Source of the DNA: CAJQHK01 sp038142525 | Lineage (GTDB): Bacteria; Pseudomonadota; Alphaproteobacteria; Rickettsiales; UBA1997 | Assembly: GCA_038142525.1 (NCBI GenBank) | Contig: JAYQKE010000015.1 | Coordinates: 248,001 to 312,000 of the forward strand | DNA length: 64,000 bases | Reading direction: 5' to 3' | Shown: positions 54,001 to 63,269 of the stretch, in pieces | Layout of the letters: every line of letters starts with the position of its first letter | Numbering within the stretch: position 1 is the stretch's first letter | The notes under the pieces: generated by a model | The model's input: only the letters and a program-made list of their open reading frames with translations | What the model was told of the DNA's origin: nothing | Databases searched by the model: none | Position numbers and translations under genes: made by a program

Positions 54001-54205
54001 AATATATTGATTTATTTAAGATGAATCTACCCCATCGTAGCATAAAAATAATAATTTTGCAAGTTGCTTTAAAGATAGAATGATATTCATCCAAAAAGAT
54101 TTTCTGATCAAGAAATTTTTCTGCTCTTAACTTTCTATCACTAACTGCTAAAGAAAAAAATGACTGTTATGTTGCCATGATATTGATGTTAAAGTAAAAT
54201 TGCTA

Positions 54206-57200
54206 TTACTCTGTACAACCAGTGAAATTTGGTTTATTAGGAGCGGTTAAGCCAGAAGTAGCAGCAAAATTAGTACAATTAGTTACACCAGAAACGACCC
54301 AACTGGTTAAATCCTGATTAAAATCATAGGCATTATAAAACATGAAAGCCATATCAGTAACATTAGATGTATCCCAATTATTAAGATCTTGATTGAAATC
54401 ATGGGCACCATTAAACATGGAAGCCATATTAGTAACATTAGATGTATCCCAATTATTAAGATTTTGATTGAAACTATTGGCATTATAAAACATGTAATCC
54501 ATATCAGTAACATTAGATGTATCCCAATTATTAAGATTTTGATTGAAATCATAGGCATGATAAAACATGTAATCCATATCAGTAACATTAGATGTATCCC
54601 AATTATTAAGATCTTGATTGAAAAGCTTGGCATAAGAAAACATATAAGACATATCAGTAACATTAGATGTATCCCAATTATTAAGATCTTGATTGAAAAG
54701 ACTGGCATTACGAAACATCGCACCCATATTAGTTACATTAGATGTATCCCAATTATTAAGATCTTGATTGAAATCATGGGCACCATTAAACATGGAAGCC
54801 ATATTAGTAACATTAGATGTATCCCAATTATTAAGATCTTGATTGAAAAGACTGGCATTAGAAAACATGGAAGCCATATCAGTAACATTAGATGTATCCC
54901 AATTATTAAGATCTTGATTAAAATTATAGGCATGATAAAACATCACACGCATATCAGTAACATTAGATGTATCACAATTATTAAGATCTTGATTGAAAAG
55001 ATTGGCATAAGCAAACATATAAGACATATCAGTAACATTAGATGTATCCCAATTATTAAGATCTTGATTAAAATCATAGGCTTGATAAAACATCAGACGC
55101 ATATCAGTAACATTAGATGTATCCCAATTATTAAGATCTTGATTAAAATCATAGGCTTGATAAAACATGTAATCCATATCAGTAACATTAGATGTATCCC
55201 AATTATTAAGATCTTGATTGAAAAGCTTGGCATAAGAAAACATATAAGACATATCAGTAACATTAGATGTATCCCAATTATTAAGATCTTGATTGAAAAG
55301 ACTGGCATTACGAAACATCGCACCCATATTAGTTACATTAGATGTATCCCAATTATTAAGATCTTGATTGAAAAGCCTGGCATAAGCAAACATCCGAGTC
55401 ATATTAGTAACATTAGATGTATCCCAATTATTAAGATCTTGATTGAAAAGATTGGCATCAGTAAACATATAAGCCATATTAGTAACATTAGATGTATCCC
55501 AATTATTAAGATCTTGATTGAAAAGACTGGCATAAGCAAACATGGAATTCATATCAGTAACATTAGATGTATCCCAATTATTAAGATCTTGATTAAAATC
55601 ATAGGCACCATTAAACATGGAAGCCATATCAGTAACATTAGATGTATCCCAATTATTAAGATCTTGATTGAAAAGCATTGGCTTAAGAAAACATCCCACG
55701 CATATCAGTAACATTAGATGTATCCCAATTATTAAGATCTTGATTAAAATCATAGGCTTGATAAAACATCCCAGTCATATCAGTAACATTAGATGTATCC
55801 CAATTATTAAGATCTTGATTAAAATCATAGGCACCATTAAACATGGAAGCCATATCAGTAACATTAGATGTATCCCAATTATTAAGATCTTGATTGAAAA
55901 GCTTGGCATAAGAAAACATCCCACGCATATCAGTAACATTAGATGTATCCCAATTATTAAGATCTTGATTAAAATCATAGGCATAAGCAAACATCACATC
56001 CATATTAGTTACAGAGCTCACATTCCAACCGCCAATATCTTGATTGAAAAGCTTGGCATTAGAAAACATATCACCCATATCAGTGACTTTACTAACATCC
56101 CAATAGCCAATATCTGCGTTAAAAACTGATTTACTTTTAAATAAACCACGCATATCTGTTACTCTTCCTGTAAAGATATTATTGACATCATTGGCAAATG
56201 TATAAGTATTACCCATATGAGAAGTATAGCCATCACCTGGTTTAAAATCATAAGAACCATCAGCAATGGCCGAATCGAGCATTGCACGATCAACTACTAG
56301 CATATTGCCGCATCCAGCAAAATTTTCTGGTGCCACTTCCCCAATAGTTACAGAATAACAATTAGGGTCTATAACTGAGGAGCTTAAAACACAATGGCCT
56401 TGAATTTGTATTTTACCACTACCATTAAAATAATAGCTTGGAGCTGGGCTGGTTGATGCGGTATATCCTGAATTACAAGAAAAAGCTATCGCAGTTCCAG
56501 AACTATTGGCAGCATTATCATATCTAACTGCCCCTGGATCTGCAGCTTGATAGGGTAAGGTATAATCACTTCCAGCATTATATGGACCATAGCAGTAACT
56601 CCCCTCAGCAACTGCTCCAACATTGCAAGCTGATTGAGAATCCGTCTCAAAAGAACCATTTCGTTTCTTAATTAATGATTTTGGCTTGATCTTAACCCAT
56701 TTTGATAAAGCATTTGCTATAACCTCTCTTTCTGTAATTGATACATTAGTAGCATAAATCTTCAGATTACCAATCTTACCAACATAGTTATTACCTAAAA
56801 CTATCTTATTGATATTTGACTGACTTAATGGCTCAACTGCATTAATATAAACCTCCTCGCCATCAATATTTAAAATCAACTGTCTTCTCTTAGTATCATA
56901 AACAATAACTGCAGTGTGAGGATTTCTAAAATCTACATCATCTGATAATGATAATAATATATTATCAGTACCGTGACTATGATAAAAATTCCCTTCACTA
57001 TTAATTCCTATTTTAGCAATTTCTGTTCCAGGGGCATCTGCTATATTTTCATAAAAAGCTACTAAAGTTTGATCACCTGTAATATTTTCATCTGCCCTAT
57101 CAAAACTGAAATGAATGGTATAACCATCATTACTATTTTTGCGTAATAGACTATTAAATCTATTTTTTGAACTAGCTGTATTAATATTAGAATTATTATA

Positions 57201-57347
57201 GGTCTCAAGAAAATATCCAGCACAAGCACCTGTTTTTTCCAGAAATTCAAAATCATAACCAGATAATTTTACACAATTATTAGCTAGAGAAAATTTCGAG
57301 AAAAAGATGATAAAAATAAAAATTGTTAATTTTTTTAATTCTAACAT
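54206..57347 (-). CDS. BspA-like surface protein, array copy 4, longest (one frame break)
   Basis: About 1046 residues. N-terminal domains as in the other copies, but lacking three residues (Ser-Lys-Ala) before CNVGAVAEG. The linker reads GDGYTSHMGNTYTFANDVNNIFTGRVTDMRGLF. About 25 DUF285 repeats follow; all but the first two or three are FNQDLNNWDTSNVTDM, at an exact 75-bp period. It ends with NCTNFAATSGLTAPNKPNFTGCTE. The break is near 55676-55690 (gcattggcttaag where a sister repeat has gcttggcataag, one base longer). The long homogeneous run shows recent repeat expansion. Likely exported and exposed on the surface. Confidence 0.85.
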
Positions 57348-57864
57348 AATATATTGATTTATTTAAGATGAATCTACCCCATTGTAGCATAAAAATAATA
57401 ATTTTGCAAGTTGCTTTAAAGATAGAATGATATTCATCCAAAAAGATTTTCTGATCAAGAAATTTTTCTGCTCTTAACTTTCTATCACTAACTGCTAAAG
57501 AAAAAAATGACTGTTATGTTGCCATGATATTGATGTTATTTTATTAAAATACTAGCTTTATGGCTTATTGATTCAAGTAATTTAATCAAAAAATATCTAA
57601 AATATTTTAATAGAAATTATGTTGTTGAGAGATTTTATATTAAATTAATGGGTTTTTCATAGGTTTCTAGAATATTTAAAAGCATAACCATTTTAATTAA
57701 ATTACCTAGCTTTGCATTTGATAAGTAATCTAAATCATTTATAATGTTATGCAACCAGCATTCCGTTGCCCTGCTTTGCAACCGAATTAATATCCAGTTG
57801 CAATTAAATAATTTTTAATTATTTTTATCAATTGTACTTTCCAAAATAATTAATAAATTTATTA
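57348..57864. other. Last spacer copy of the array and ~325 bp of unique non-coding DNA before ftsA
   Basis: 57348-57537 is the array spacer. 57538-57864 has no gene. It holds the inverted repeat ttgcaac / gttgcaa (57776-57803) and the agcattccgttgc block (57758-57770) that resembles, in reverse, the sequence at 47049-47075 on the other side of the array. The ftsA promoter should be near 57800-57860. Confidence 0.55.
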
Positions 57865-59091
57865 ATGTCTATTAAAGGCAAAATAGTTTGACTTTAGATA
57901 TAGGAACGACTAAATTAGCATGTATTATTGCCGAAATTTCTGACAAAAATATTCGAGTTGTTGGTTATGGTTATAGACAATCTGTTGACATATCTTCATC
58001 TGCTATAAATGATATGAAGCTGGCGCAATTAGCCATCACAAAAACCATCGCGGATGCCGAAAAAATGGCTGGGTTTAACATAAGTAAATTAGTTGTTAAT
58101 ATATCAGGCCTTAGGTTGGAGTCAGTTACAAAATTAGTCACTAATAAAATATCATCAAAAATTGTCAATAATTCTGATATCATGGCTTTGGTTTCAGATA
58201 TCAAAACCAATTTTAAAAATAATAAGAAAGAAATAATCCACCTTATTCCACTAGAATATAAAATAGACCATAATACTAAAGTGACAAATCCAAGATATAT
58301 GTCTGGCGATTATTTATCTGGAAAATTTTACATTATTTCTGTTCAAAATAGCATAATTAAAAATATAGAAAATTGCATGAAATTCTCTACTATTTCTGTT
58401 AATAATTATATTTCTGATGCTTATATCGACCTCGCTTGGTGTAATGAATGAAAATGAGTTAAATTTTGGAACCTTAGTAATTGATATCGGTGGCAACTCC
58501 ACTTCATATTCAATTATTATTGATAATAAATTATATTTTATTGGCAATTGTGCTTTAGGAGGTATTCATATTACTAGAGATATAGCTATGATGCTAAATG
58601 TAAATCTGGATATTGCTGAAAATATTAAATTATTAAATAACTCACTAGTTATTAGTCCAATTGAAGAAAAAGAATTAATTAAATTTAAACTTGATGATGA
58701 TGTTTATCCCACAAAATTAATTCAATTGACCAAGGTTGAATTGAAAAATATCATGCTGGCTAGATTGGAAGAAATCATTATTATGGTTAAAAAAGATCTA
58801 GAGGAAAATGGCTATTCATCATATGCAATTAATAATATAATTTTATCTGGAGGGGTAGCAAATATGATAGGGATTGAAAAATTGGTAGAGGATATTTTTG
58901 GCAAAAATGTTTCTATTGGCTATCCAGTTGGTATTAAGAACTTACAAAAAGATCTCAATAACCCTTCTTTTTCTGTTGCCTTAGGTATGATCACTTTTTT
59001 AAAACAAGTGATGAAAAAAGAAATAAAAACTAATTTTGAAGTCAATAATAGTTTTGTAAAAAAGATAATAGATTACTTAATGTCAGTCTGA
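57865..59091 (+). CDS. ftsA: Cell division protein FtsA (frame broken twice)
   Basis: About 408 residues of the actin/Hsp70 fold. Phosphate-1 motif LDIGTTKLACIIAE, the 1C region KLVVNISGLRLESV, phosphate-2 VIDIGGNSTSYSI, and the adenosine motif NNIILSGGVANMIGIEKL. FtsA ties FtsZ to the membrane at the division site; the C-terminal amphipathic helix is probably FVKKIIDYLMSV. The ATG at 57865 gives MSIKGKIV, but one T is missing near 57886 to join the main frame; otherwise a TTG at 57888 would be used. A second break is GACCTC at 58428-58433, where GCTGC would restore Tyr-Ile-Ala-Ala-Leu-Gly. The usual ftsQ and ftsZ neighbours are absent. Confidence 0.87.
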
Positions 59092-59100
59092 TAAAAATTT

Positions 59101-59613
59101 TTAGGTCACTTCTTCAACTCCCATTATATTTACCTTCTTAATAAAGAAATCAGTATTTGGTCTGATAATAATCGTAGATACAATTTCATTTACTATATTT
59201 GAACATTTAGTGATAAAATTTTTAAACTCTTTTTCTGTAAAACCTTCTGTTGCAGCTCTAGATTTAAGAATATTGCTATATGATTTATGAAGCTTCTTAA
59301 TTTGATCTGGATTAGCAAAATAATAGATCTTATCATAATCTAAAGTAACAAAAAAACCATTCTTGGGATCACCAATAGATATTGAGATTAAAATAAAAAA
59401 TATCTTTCTATAATTTGCATTTAGGTCTCTTAGCCTTACTTTTAATCGAACAGGATTTGCTATTTCTGACTTTGAGGCACCCTGAAATAACTCTACCAAT
59501 TGATTCAAGACTTCAGATAATTCCTCTATATCTTTCTTTTCTTTTTCTAATTCCGATGCTATTTGATTTAGTAAACTATTGTCATAGAATAATTCTGTAT
59601 CATCAAAATTCAT
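59101..59613 (-). CDS. Hypothetical protein
   Basis: 170 residues from the ATG at 59613, which overlaps the stop of the kinase gene (TAATG). I do not recognise a family. Residues about 12-50 are Glu/Leu-rich and may be a coiled coil; the middle has RLRDLNANYRKIFFILISISIG, partly hydrophobic but not a clear membrane span; the rest is mixed alpha/beta. It is last in the SPOR lipoprotein / kinase operon and converges on ftsA, so a link to the cell envelope is possible but unproven. Confidence 0.6.
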   Translation of the reverse strand: MNFDDTELFYDNSLLNQIASELEKEKKDIEELSEVLNQLVELFQGASKSEIANPVRLKVRLRDLNANYRKIFFILISISIGDPKNGFFVTLDYDKIYYFANPDQIKKLHKSYSNILKSRAATEGFTEKEFKNFITKCSNIVNEIVSTIIIRPNTDFFIKKVNIMGVEEVT

Positions 59614-60583
59614 TACCATTTTAAGAATAATTTATGATTGCTGAAAATTTTATCTTCCTTGAGACTAGATAATACATATTCTAATACTCTTGGTATTAAA
59701 TCAAGATATCTTTTATTTTTTTATATAAAATTCCCTGTCTGGCAAAAATACCAAGAATTTTGATATTTCTCTGTAAAGACAATATTTTATAATCAGTTAT
59801 AAATTGTGTAGAATTGATTGAAGTTTTATCGATGTAATAATTAATCATATCCTTCTGTAAATTTTTTGACACATCCCTTCTAGCATCTTGCAAAAAAGAA
59901 ACCAAATCATAAGCTCTTGAACCTAAAACCGCATCTTGAAAATCAATTAGGCCAATTTTTTTATGAATAGATCTTTTTTCTAAAAAAAATAAATTATCAG
60001 CATGATAATCTCTAAGAACCAAAAATCTATCATTTGATAATTTTTGAAATATTTCAAGCCATATTTCCTGAAACTCTCCCTGCTCTTTTACTGATAATTC
60101 TCTATTTTTTATAAATTTTAAATAATGATCAACAAAAACTCTTAACTCCTTTAACAATAAATCACTATTATATTCTGGTAAATCAATTTCAGATAAGTTT
60201 ATTTTATGTAATTCAATTAATAGATCTGTGGCATATTGATAAATTTCTTGTTCTTTTAAATATAATTCCTGATTTTTTAGATCTGATAATATATTATTAA
60301 AACTATTATTACCTAAATCTTCTGACAATAGAAAGCCATTTTTTTTATCAGTTTTATAAATCTCTGGTGCAGAAAAATTATTATCTCGAAGAATAGAGTC
60401 AATTTTAACAAATGTCTCAATATTCATCACCTCAATTGGGGCATCCATCAAAATAAAATTTTTATTCTCATTAAATATCCTATCATAGGAACGCGGCGAA
60501 CAATCGCCAGGAATAGGTTTTATATTATAAGGTGATTTAAAATAATTATCTAAAAATTCTCTTTTTGCTATCTCTCTATCCAT
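59613..60583 (-). CDS. AmgK-like N-acetylmuramate/N-acetylglucosamine 1-kinase (frame broken near the end)
   Basis: About 323 residues of the aminoglycoside-phosphotransferase fold. GDCSPRSYDRIF is the nucleotide-binding loop of this group. The catalytic loop is LRDYHADNLFFL and the Mg loop is IGLIDFQDAVLGSRAYDLVSFLQDARRDV, which is typical of AmgK, a kinase of the cell-wall sugar recycling route with MurU. One A is missing near 59710-59720; after it the frame reads RYLDLIPRVLEYV, the usual C-terminus, and stops at 59613. No murU is next to it; galU at 62387 is a related nucleotidyltransferase but a different enzyme. The start overlaps the SPOR lipoprotein stop. Confidence 0.78.
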
Positions 60584-61329
60584 CAGCCCTTATATTTATA
60601 GTAAAAAGCATCATTATAGCCCAGTTTTTTTAACTTTTTTAAAGTAATATTACCCTGTTTTTTATTTCTAAATGGACCAACAACTAATTTATGATAGGTT
60701 TTTTTACCTATTTTTACTGATATTACTCTGCTATTTCTAACATTTTTTTGCTTCTTAGCCCTGAGAGCTTTTCTTTTATTAGCAAAAGAAGATATCTGAA
60801 TTAATAAATCACCTCTCTTAAGTTTTGATCCTGATGGTTTTATTTTGGATTTCTTTGCTTTATTTGGCTTTAAATCATATTTCGACAACTCCTCCTTATC
60901 TAGCTTATAAATAATTGCGACTGGTTCTTGATCATTTTGTGATTTTTTATTTATTTGCTCTTTTGTCTCTAATTTGTTATTATTTTGATTTGGAACTTTC
61001 TGCTGAGTTTGTTTATTAATTTTTGTTTCTTGAGTCTCTTTTCTTCCGTCATTAGACATTAGATTATTTTCTATTCTTGAAGAATTATATCTTTCATTAA
61101 TAGCTGGATTTTGCACTCTTGGAGTAGTATTTGATCTGAATTTTTGACTTTCTTGTGCTGTTAAATATTGTATATTTAGCTCTGGGGTAAAAGTTCTAAC
61201 TTTTTTTGGTTTTCCCTTAGAATCAACAATTCTAATATAACTTTGTTCTTGGCTGTTATTATGGATATTATAAAAATAACCACATGAAGATAGGTTTATA
61301 ATAATTGTAAATAATAATATCTTTTTCAT
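60583..61329 (-). CDS. SPOR-domain lipoprotein
   Basis: 248 residues. Lipobox INLSSC (Cys about residue 16). A long Asn/Gln/Lys-rich linker (about 30-165) is followed by a SPOR domain (about 168-245): LLIQISSFANKRKALRAKKQ...VISVKIGKKTYHKLVVGPFRNKKQGNITLKKLKKLGYNDAFY. SPOR domains bind denuded septal peptidoglycan. With the SPOR-less RlpA at 27997-28630 this may be a separate septal protein. It begins 24 bp from the divergent rimM. Confidence 0.87.
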   Translation of the reverse strand: MKKILLFTIIINLSSCGYFYNIHNNSQEQSYIRIVDSKGKPKKVRTFTPELNIQYLTAQESQKFRSNTTPRVQNPAINERYNSSRIENNLMSNDGRKETQETKINKQTQQKVPNQNNNKLETKEQINKKSQNDQEPVAIIYKLDKEELSKYDLKPNKAKKSKIKPSGSKLKRGDLLIQISSFANKRKALRAKKQKNVRNSRVISVKIGKKTYHKLVVGPFRNKKQGNITLKKLKKLGYNDAFYYKYKG

Positions 61330-61353
61330 TATAAATTAGTATATTATATAATT

Positions 61354-61860
61354 ATGCAAATTTTAATTGCTAAAATTACTTCGCCTCATGGTATCAAAGG
61401 TGAAGTAAAATTAATTAGTTACTCAGAAAACTCTTCCGATCTAGAAAAATATAGTTCAATTTTTGCAAAAGATAATAAAAATTATAAAATAAAACTAATT
61501 AGAAATATAAAGCGAAATATTTATATAGCAAAAATAAATGATATCAATAATCGTAATCAAGCTGAAGAGATAAGAAATACTGATCTTTTTATTGATGAAA
61601 AAGATTTAAAAAATTTATCTAATGATGATCAATTTTATTATCATGATTTAGTTAATTTAAAAGTTAGAAATATTTCTGGCAAAGAAATTGGCTCTATTAT
61701 TAATGTTATGAATTTTGGTGCTGGAGATTTATTTGAAATTAATTTTACCGATATTGATTATAGCAAACATATGAATATTTTACCCTTTAATAACGATATG
61801 ATTAAAGAAGTAAATTTGGAAAAAGGATATATTATAATTAATGAAATGGATATATTATGA
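61354..61860 (+). CDS. rimM: 16S rRNA processing protein RimM
   Basis: 168 residues. Start LIAKITSPHGIKGEVKLISYSE is typical. The PRC-barrel half has FYYHDLVNLKVRN..GKEIGSIINVMNFGAGDLFEI. It helps 30S maturation with S19. In many bacteria trmD and rplS follow; here vanX follows, overlapping as ATGA. Confidence 0.92.
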   Translation: MQILIAKITSPHGIKGEVKLISYSENSSDLEKYSSIFAKDNKNYKIKLIRNIKRNIYIAKINDINNRNQAEEIRNTDLFIDEKDLKNLSNDDQFYYHDLVNLKVRNISGKEIGSIINVMNFGAGDLFEINFTDIDYSKHMNILPFNNDMIKEVNLEKGYIIINEMDIL

Positions 61861-62382
61861 ATAATTTAGTTAAAATTACTGAAAAAGAATTTGGGGTGAT
61901 ATTAGATTTAAAATATTTTACCAAAGATAATATTACTAATGATATTATTTATGATAAGAACTATAATTTTTTACATAAGAAAATTTGCAGATAAATTATA
62001 TGAATCGGTAAAATTAGCCAAAGAAAAAGGTTATAAATTAAAAATTTTTGATGCTTATCGTCCATTACAATGTCAAAAATTTCTTTATGATAAATTTCCT
62101 GGAGAATATGTTTCAAATCCAGAGACTGGATCCATTCCTCATTGTCGCGGGGTCGCTGTTGATTTAACATTAATTGATCAAAATGGCGATGAATTAGAAA
62201 TGGGTACTGATTTTGATGATTTTAGCTCTAAAGCTCATCACGGAGTAAAGGATATTTCCATTGAAGCTCAAAAAAATCGTTTAATATTATTATCTATTAT
62301 GATTTCCTCTGGTTGGGATTTTTATCGTAATGAATGGTGGCATTATCAATTATTTGATGCTCGAAAATATGATGTAATTTAA
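61857..62382 (+). CDS. D-alanyl-D-alanine dipeptidase, VanX/DdpX type (frame broken once)
   Basis: About 175 residues; the family is usually 180-200. The ATG at 61857 overlaps the rimM stop and gives MNNLVKITEKEFGVILDLKYFTKDN, a typical VanX beginning. Zinc ligands are His and Asp in PHCRGVAVDLTL, and His with catalytic Glu in EWWHYQ. YRPLQCQKFLYDKF is also typical. The break near 61983-61990 (atttgc, one base long) falls where Lys-Lys-Ala-Ala-Asp is plausible. It hydrolyses D-Ala-D-Ala, here more likely for recycling than for vancomycin resistance, since no vanHA genes are present. Confidence 0.85.
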
Positions 62383-62386
62383 AAAT

Positions 62387-63250
62387 ATGACTATAAAAAC
62401 AGCAATTTTTCCAGTAGGTGGCTTCGGCACTAGATTTTTACCGGCAACAAAATCAATGCCCAAAGAGATGATGCCAGTTGCTAATAAGCCAATAATCCAA
62501 TATGCTTTTGAAGAAGCCAAAGCAACTGGAATTGAAAGATTTATCTTCATTACTGGTCGTAATAAAAATATCATTAATAACCATTTTGACACATCTTATG
62601 AATTAGAAGATAATCTTGATCAAAAAAGAAAAGATCAGCAATTAAAATCAGTATCCCAATGGCTACCTTCTGAACCTGGTGCAATTTCCTTCATTCGTCA
62701 GGGCAGTCCTTTGGGACTTGGTCATTCTATCTGGTGTGCTCGAAATTTTGTTAAGGATGAACCTTTTGTGGTTATTTTGGCTGATGAAATGATTTTTGAA
62801 GAAAATCCTGGGGATTTTTTAAAGAAGATGATTAATTCATATCAAAAAAAACAAGAAAAATGTAATATTATTTCAGTAGCCTCAGTGCCAGAATCTGATA
62901 CTAACAAATATGGTATTATTTCTTATAAGAAAGATAAAATTATTGATATGGTTGAAAAACCAGAAATTGATAAAGCACCTTCAAATTTGGCAATTAATGG
63001 TCGCTATATTTTATGACCAGAAATTTTTAATTATTTAGGTAAGAAAAAAATTGGTGCAGGTAATGAAATTCAGCTAACTGACGCTATGAAAGAAATGTCA
63101 AAGAAACTACCTTTTTATCATCAAAAATATCAGGGGGAACGCTTTGATTGTGGAAATGTTGCTGGCTATATTGAAGCTAATCTTTCCTTTGCTATGAAAG
63201 ATCCCGAATTAAAAGAAAATATATTGCCAATAATTAGAAAATATTCTTAA
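62387..63250 (+). CDS. galU: UTP-glucose-1-phosphate uridylyltransferase (in-frame TGA)
   Basis: About 287 residues if read through the TGA at 63014-63016. Start TAIFPVGGFGTRFLPATKSMPKEMMPVANKPIIQYAFEEA is diagnostic, followed by FIRQGSPLGLGHSIWCARNFV, ILADEMIF and MVEKPEIDKAPSNLAINGRYIL. After the TGA the same frame continues PEIFNYL...IQLTDAMKEM...GERFDCGNVAGYIEANLSFA, normal for GalU. So the gene carries a point stop, not a frameshift. TGA is used as an ordinary stop elsewhere here (e.g. tig), so recoding is unlikely. It makes UDP-glucose for envelope sugars. Confidence 0.87.
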
Positions 63251-63269
63251 AAGCTATATTGACTAATTT

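Larger units (their letters stand above)
47237..57537 (-). repeat. Tandem array of four 2.3-3.3-kb units, each with a BspA/DUF285 surface-protein gene
   Basis: Four units repeat head to tail: about 47237-49515, 49516-51874, 51875-54193 and 54194-57537. Each runs from gtaaaattgctattactctg (gene 3' end) through the coding part to a ~200-bp spacer ending gccatgatattgatgtt. The spacer and the first ~900 bp of coding sequence are almost identical among units. The 75-bp DUF285 repeats differ in number and order. The sharp boundaries point to duplication by unequal crossing-over, followed by repeat shuffling. Confidence 0.9.

Noticed and set aside
54389..55711. Long open frame on the forward strand (about 440 codons, repeating ISNIRCIPIIKILI)
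   Set aside because: It is the complement of the 75-bp DUF285 repeats of array copy 4; any repeat with a period divisible by three stays open in other frames. The real gene on the reverse strand has a signal peptide and sister copies.
54300..56000. Possible CRISPR array because of the regular 75-bp direct repeats
   Set aside because: The repeats are coding, contiguous, and differ at codon-level positions; there are no unique spacers of constant length and no cas genes.
63014..63016. Reassignment of UGA to a sense codon
   Set aside because: TGA ends other genes at the right place (for example tig and rimM), and Trp is coded by TGG throughout. Only one in-frame TGA was seen.
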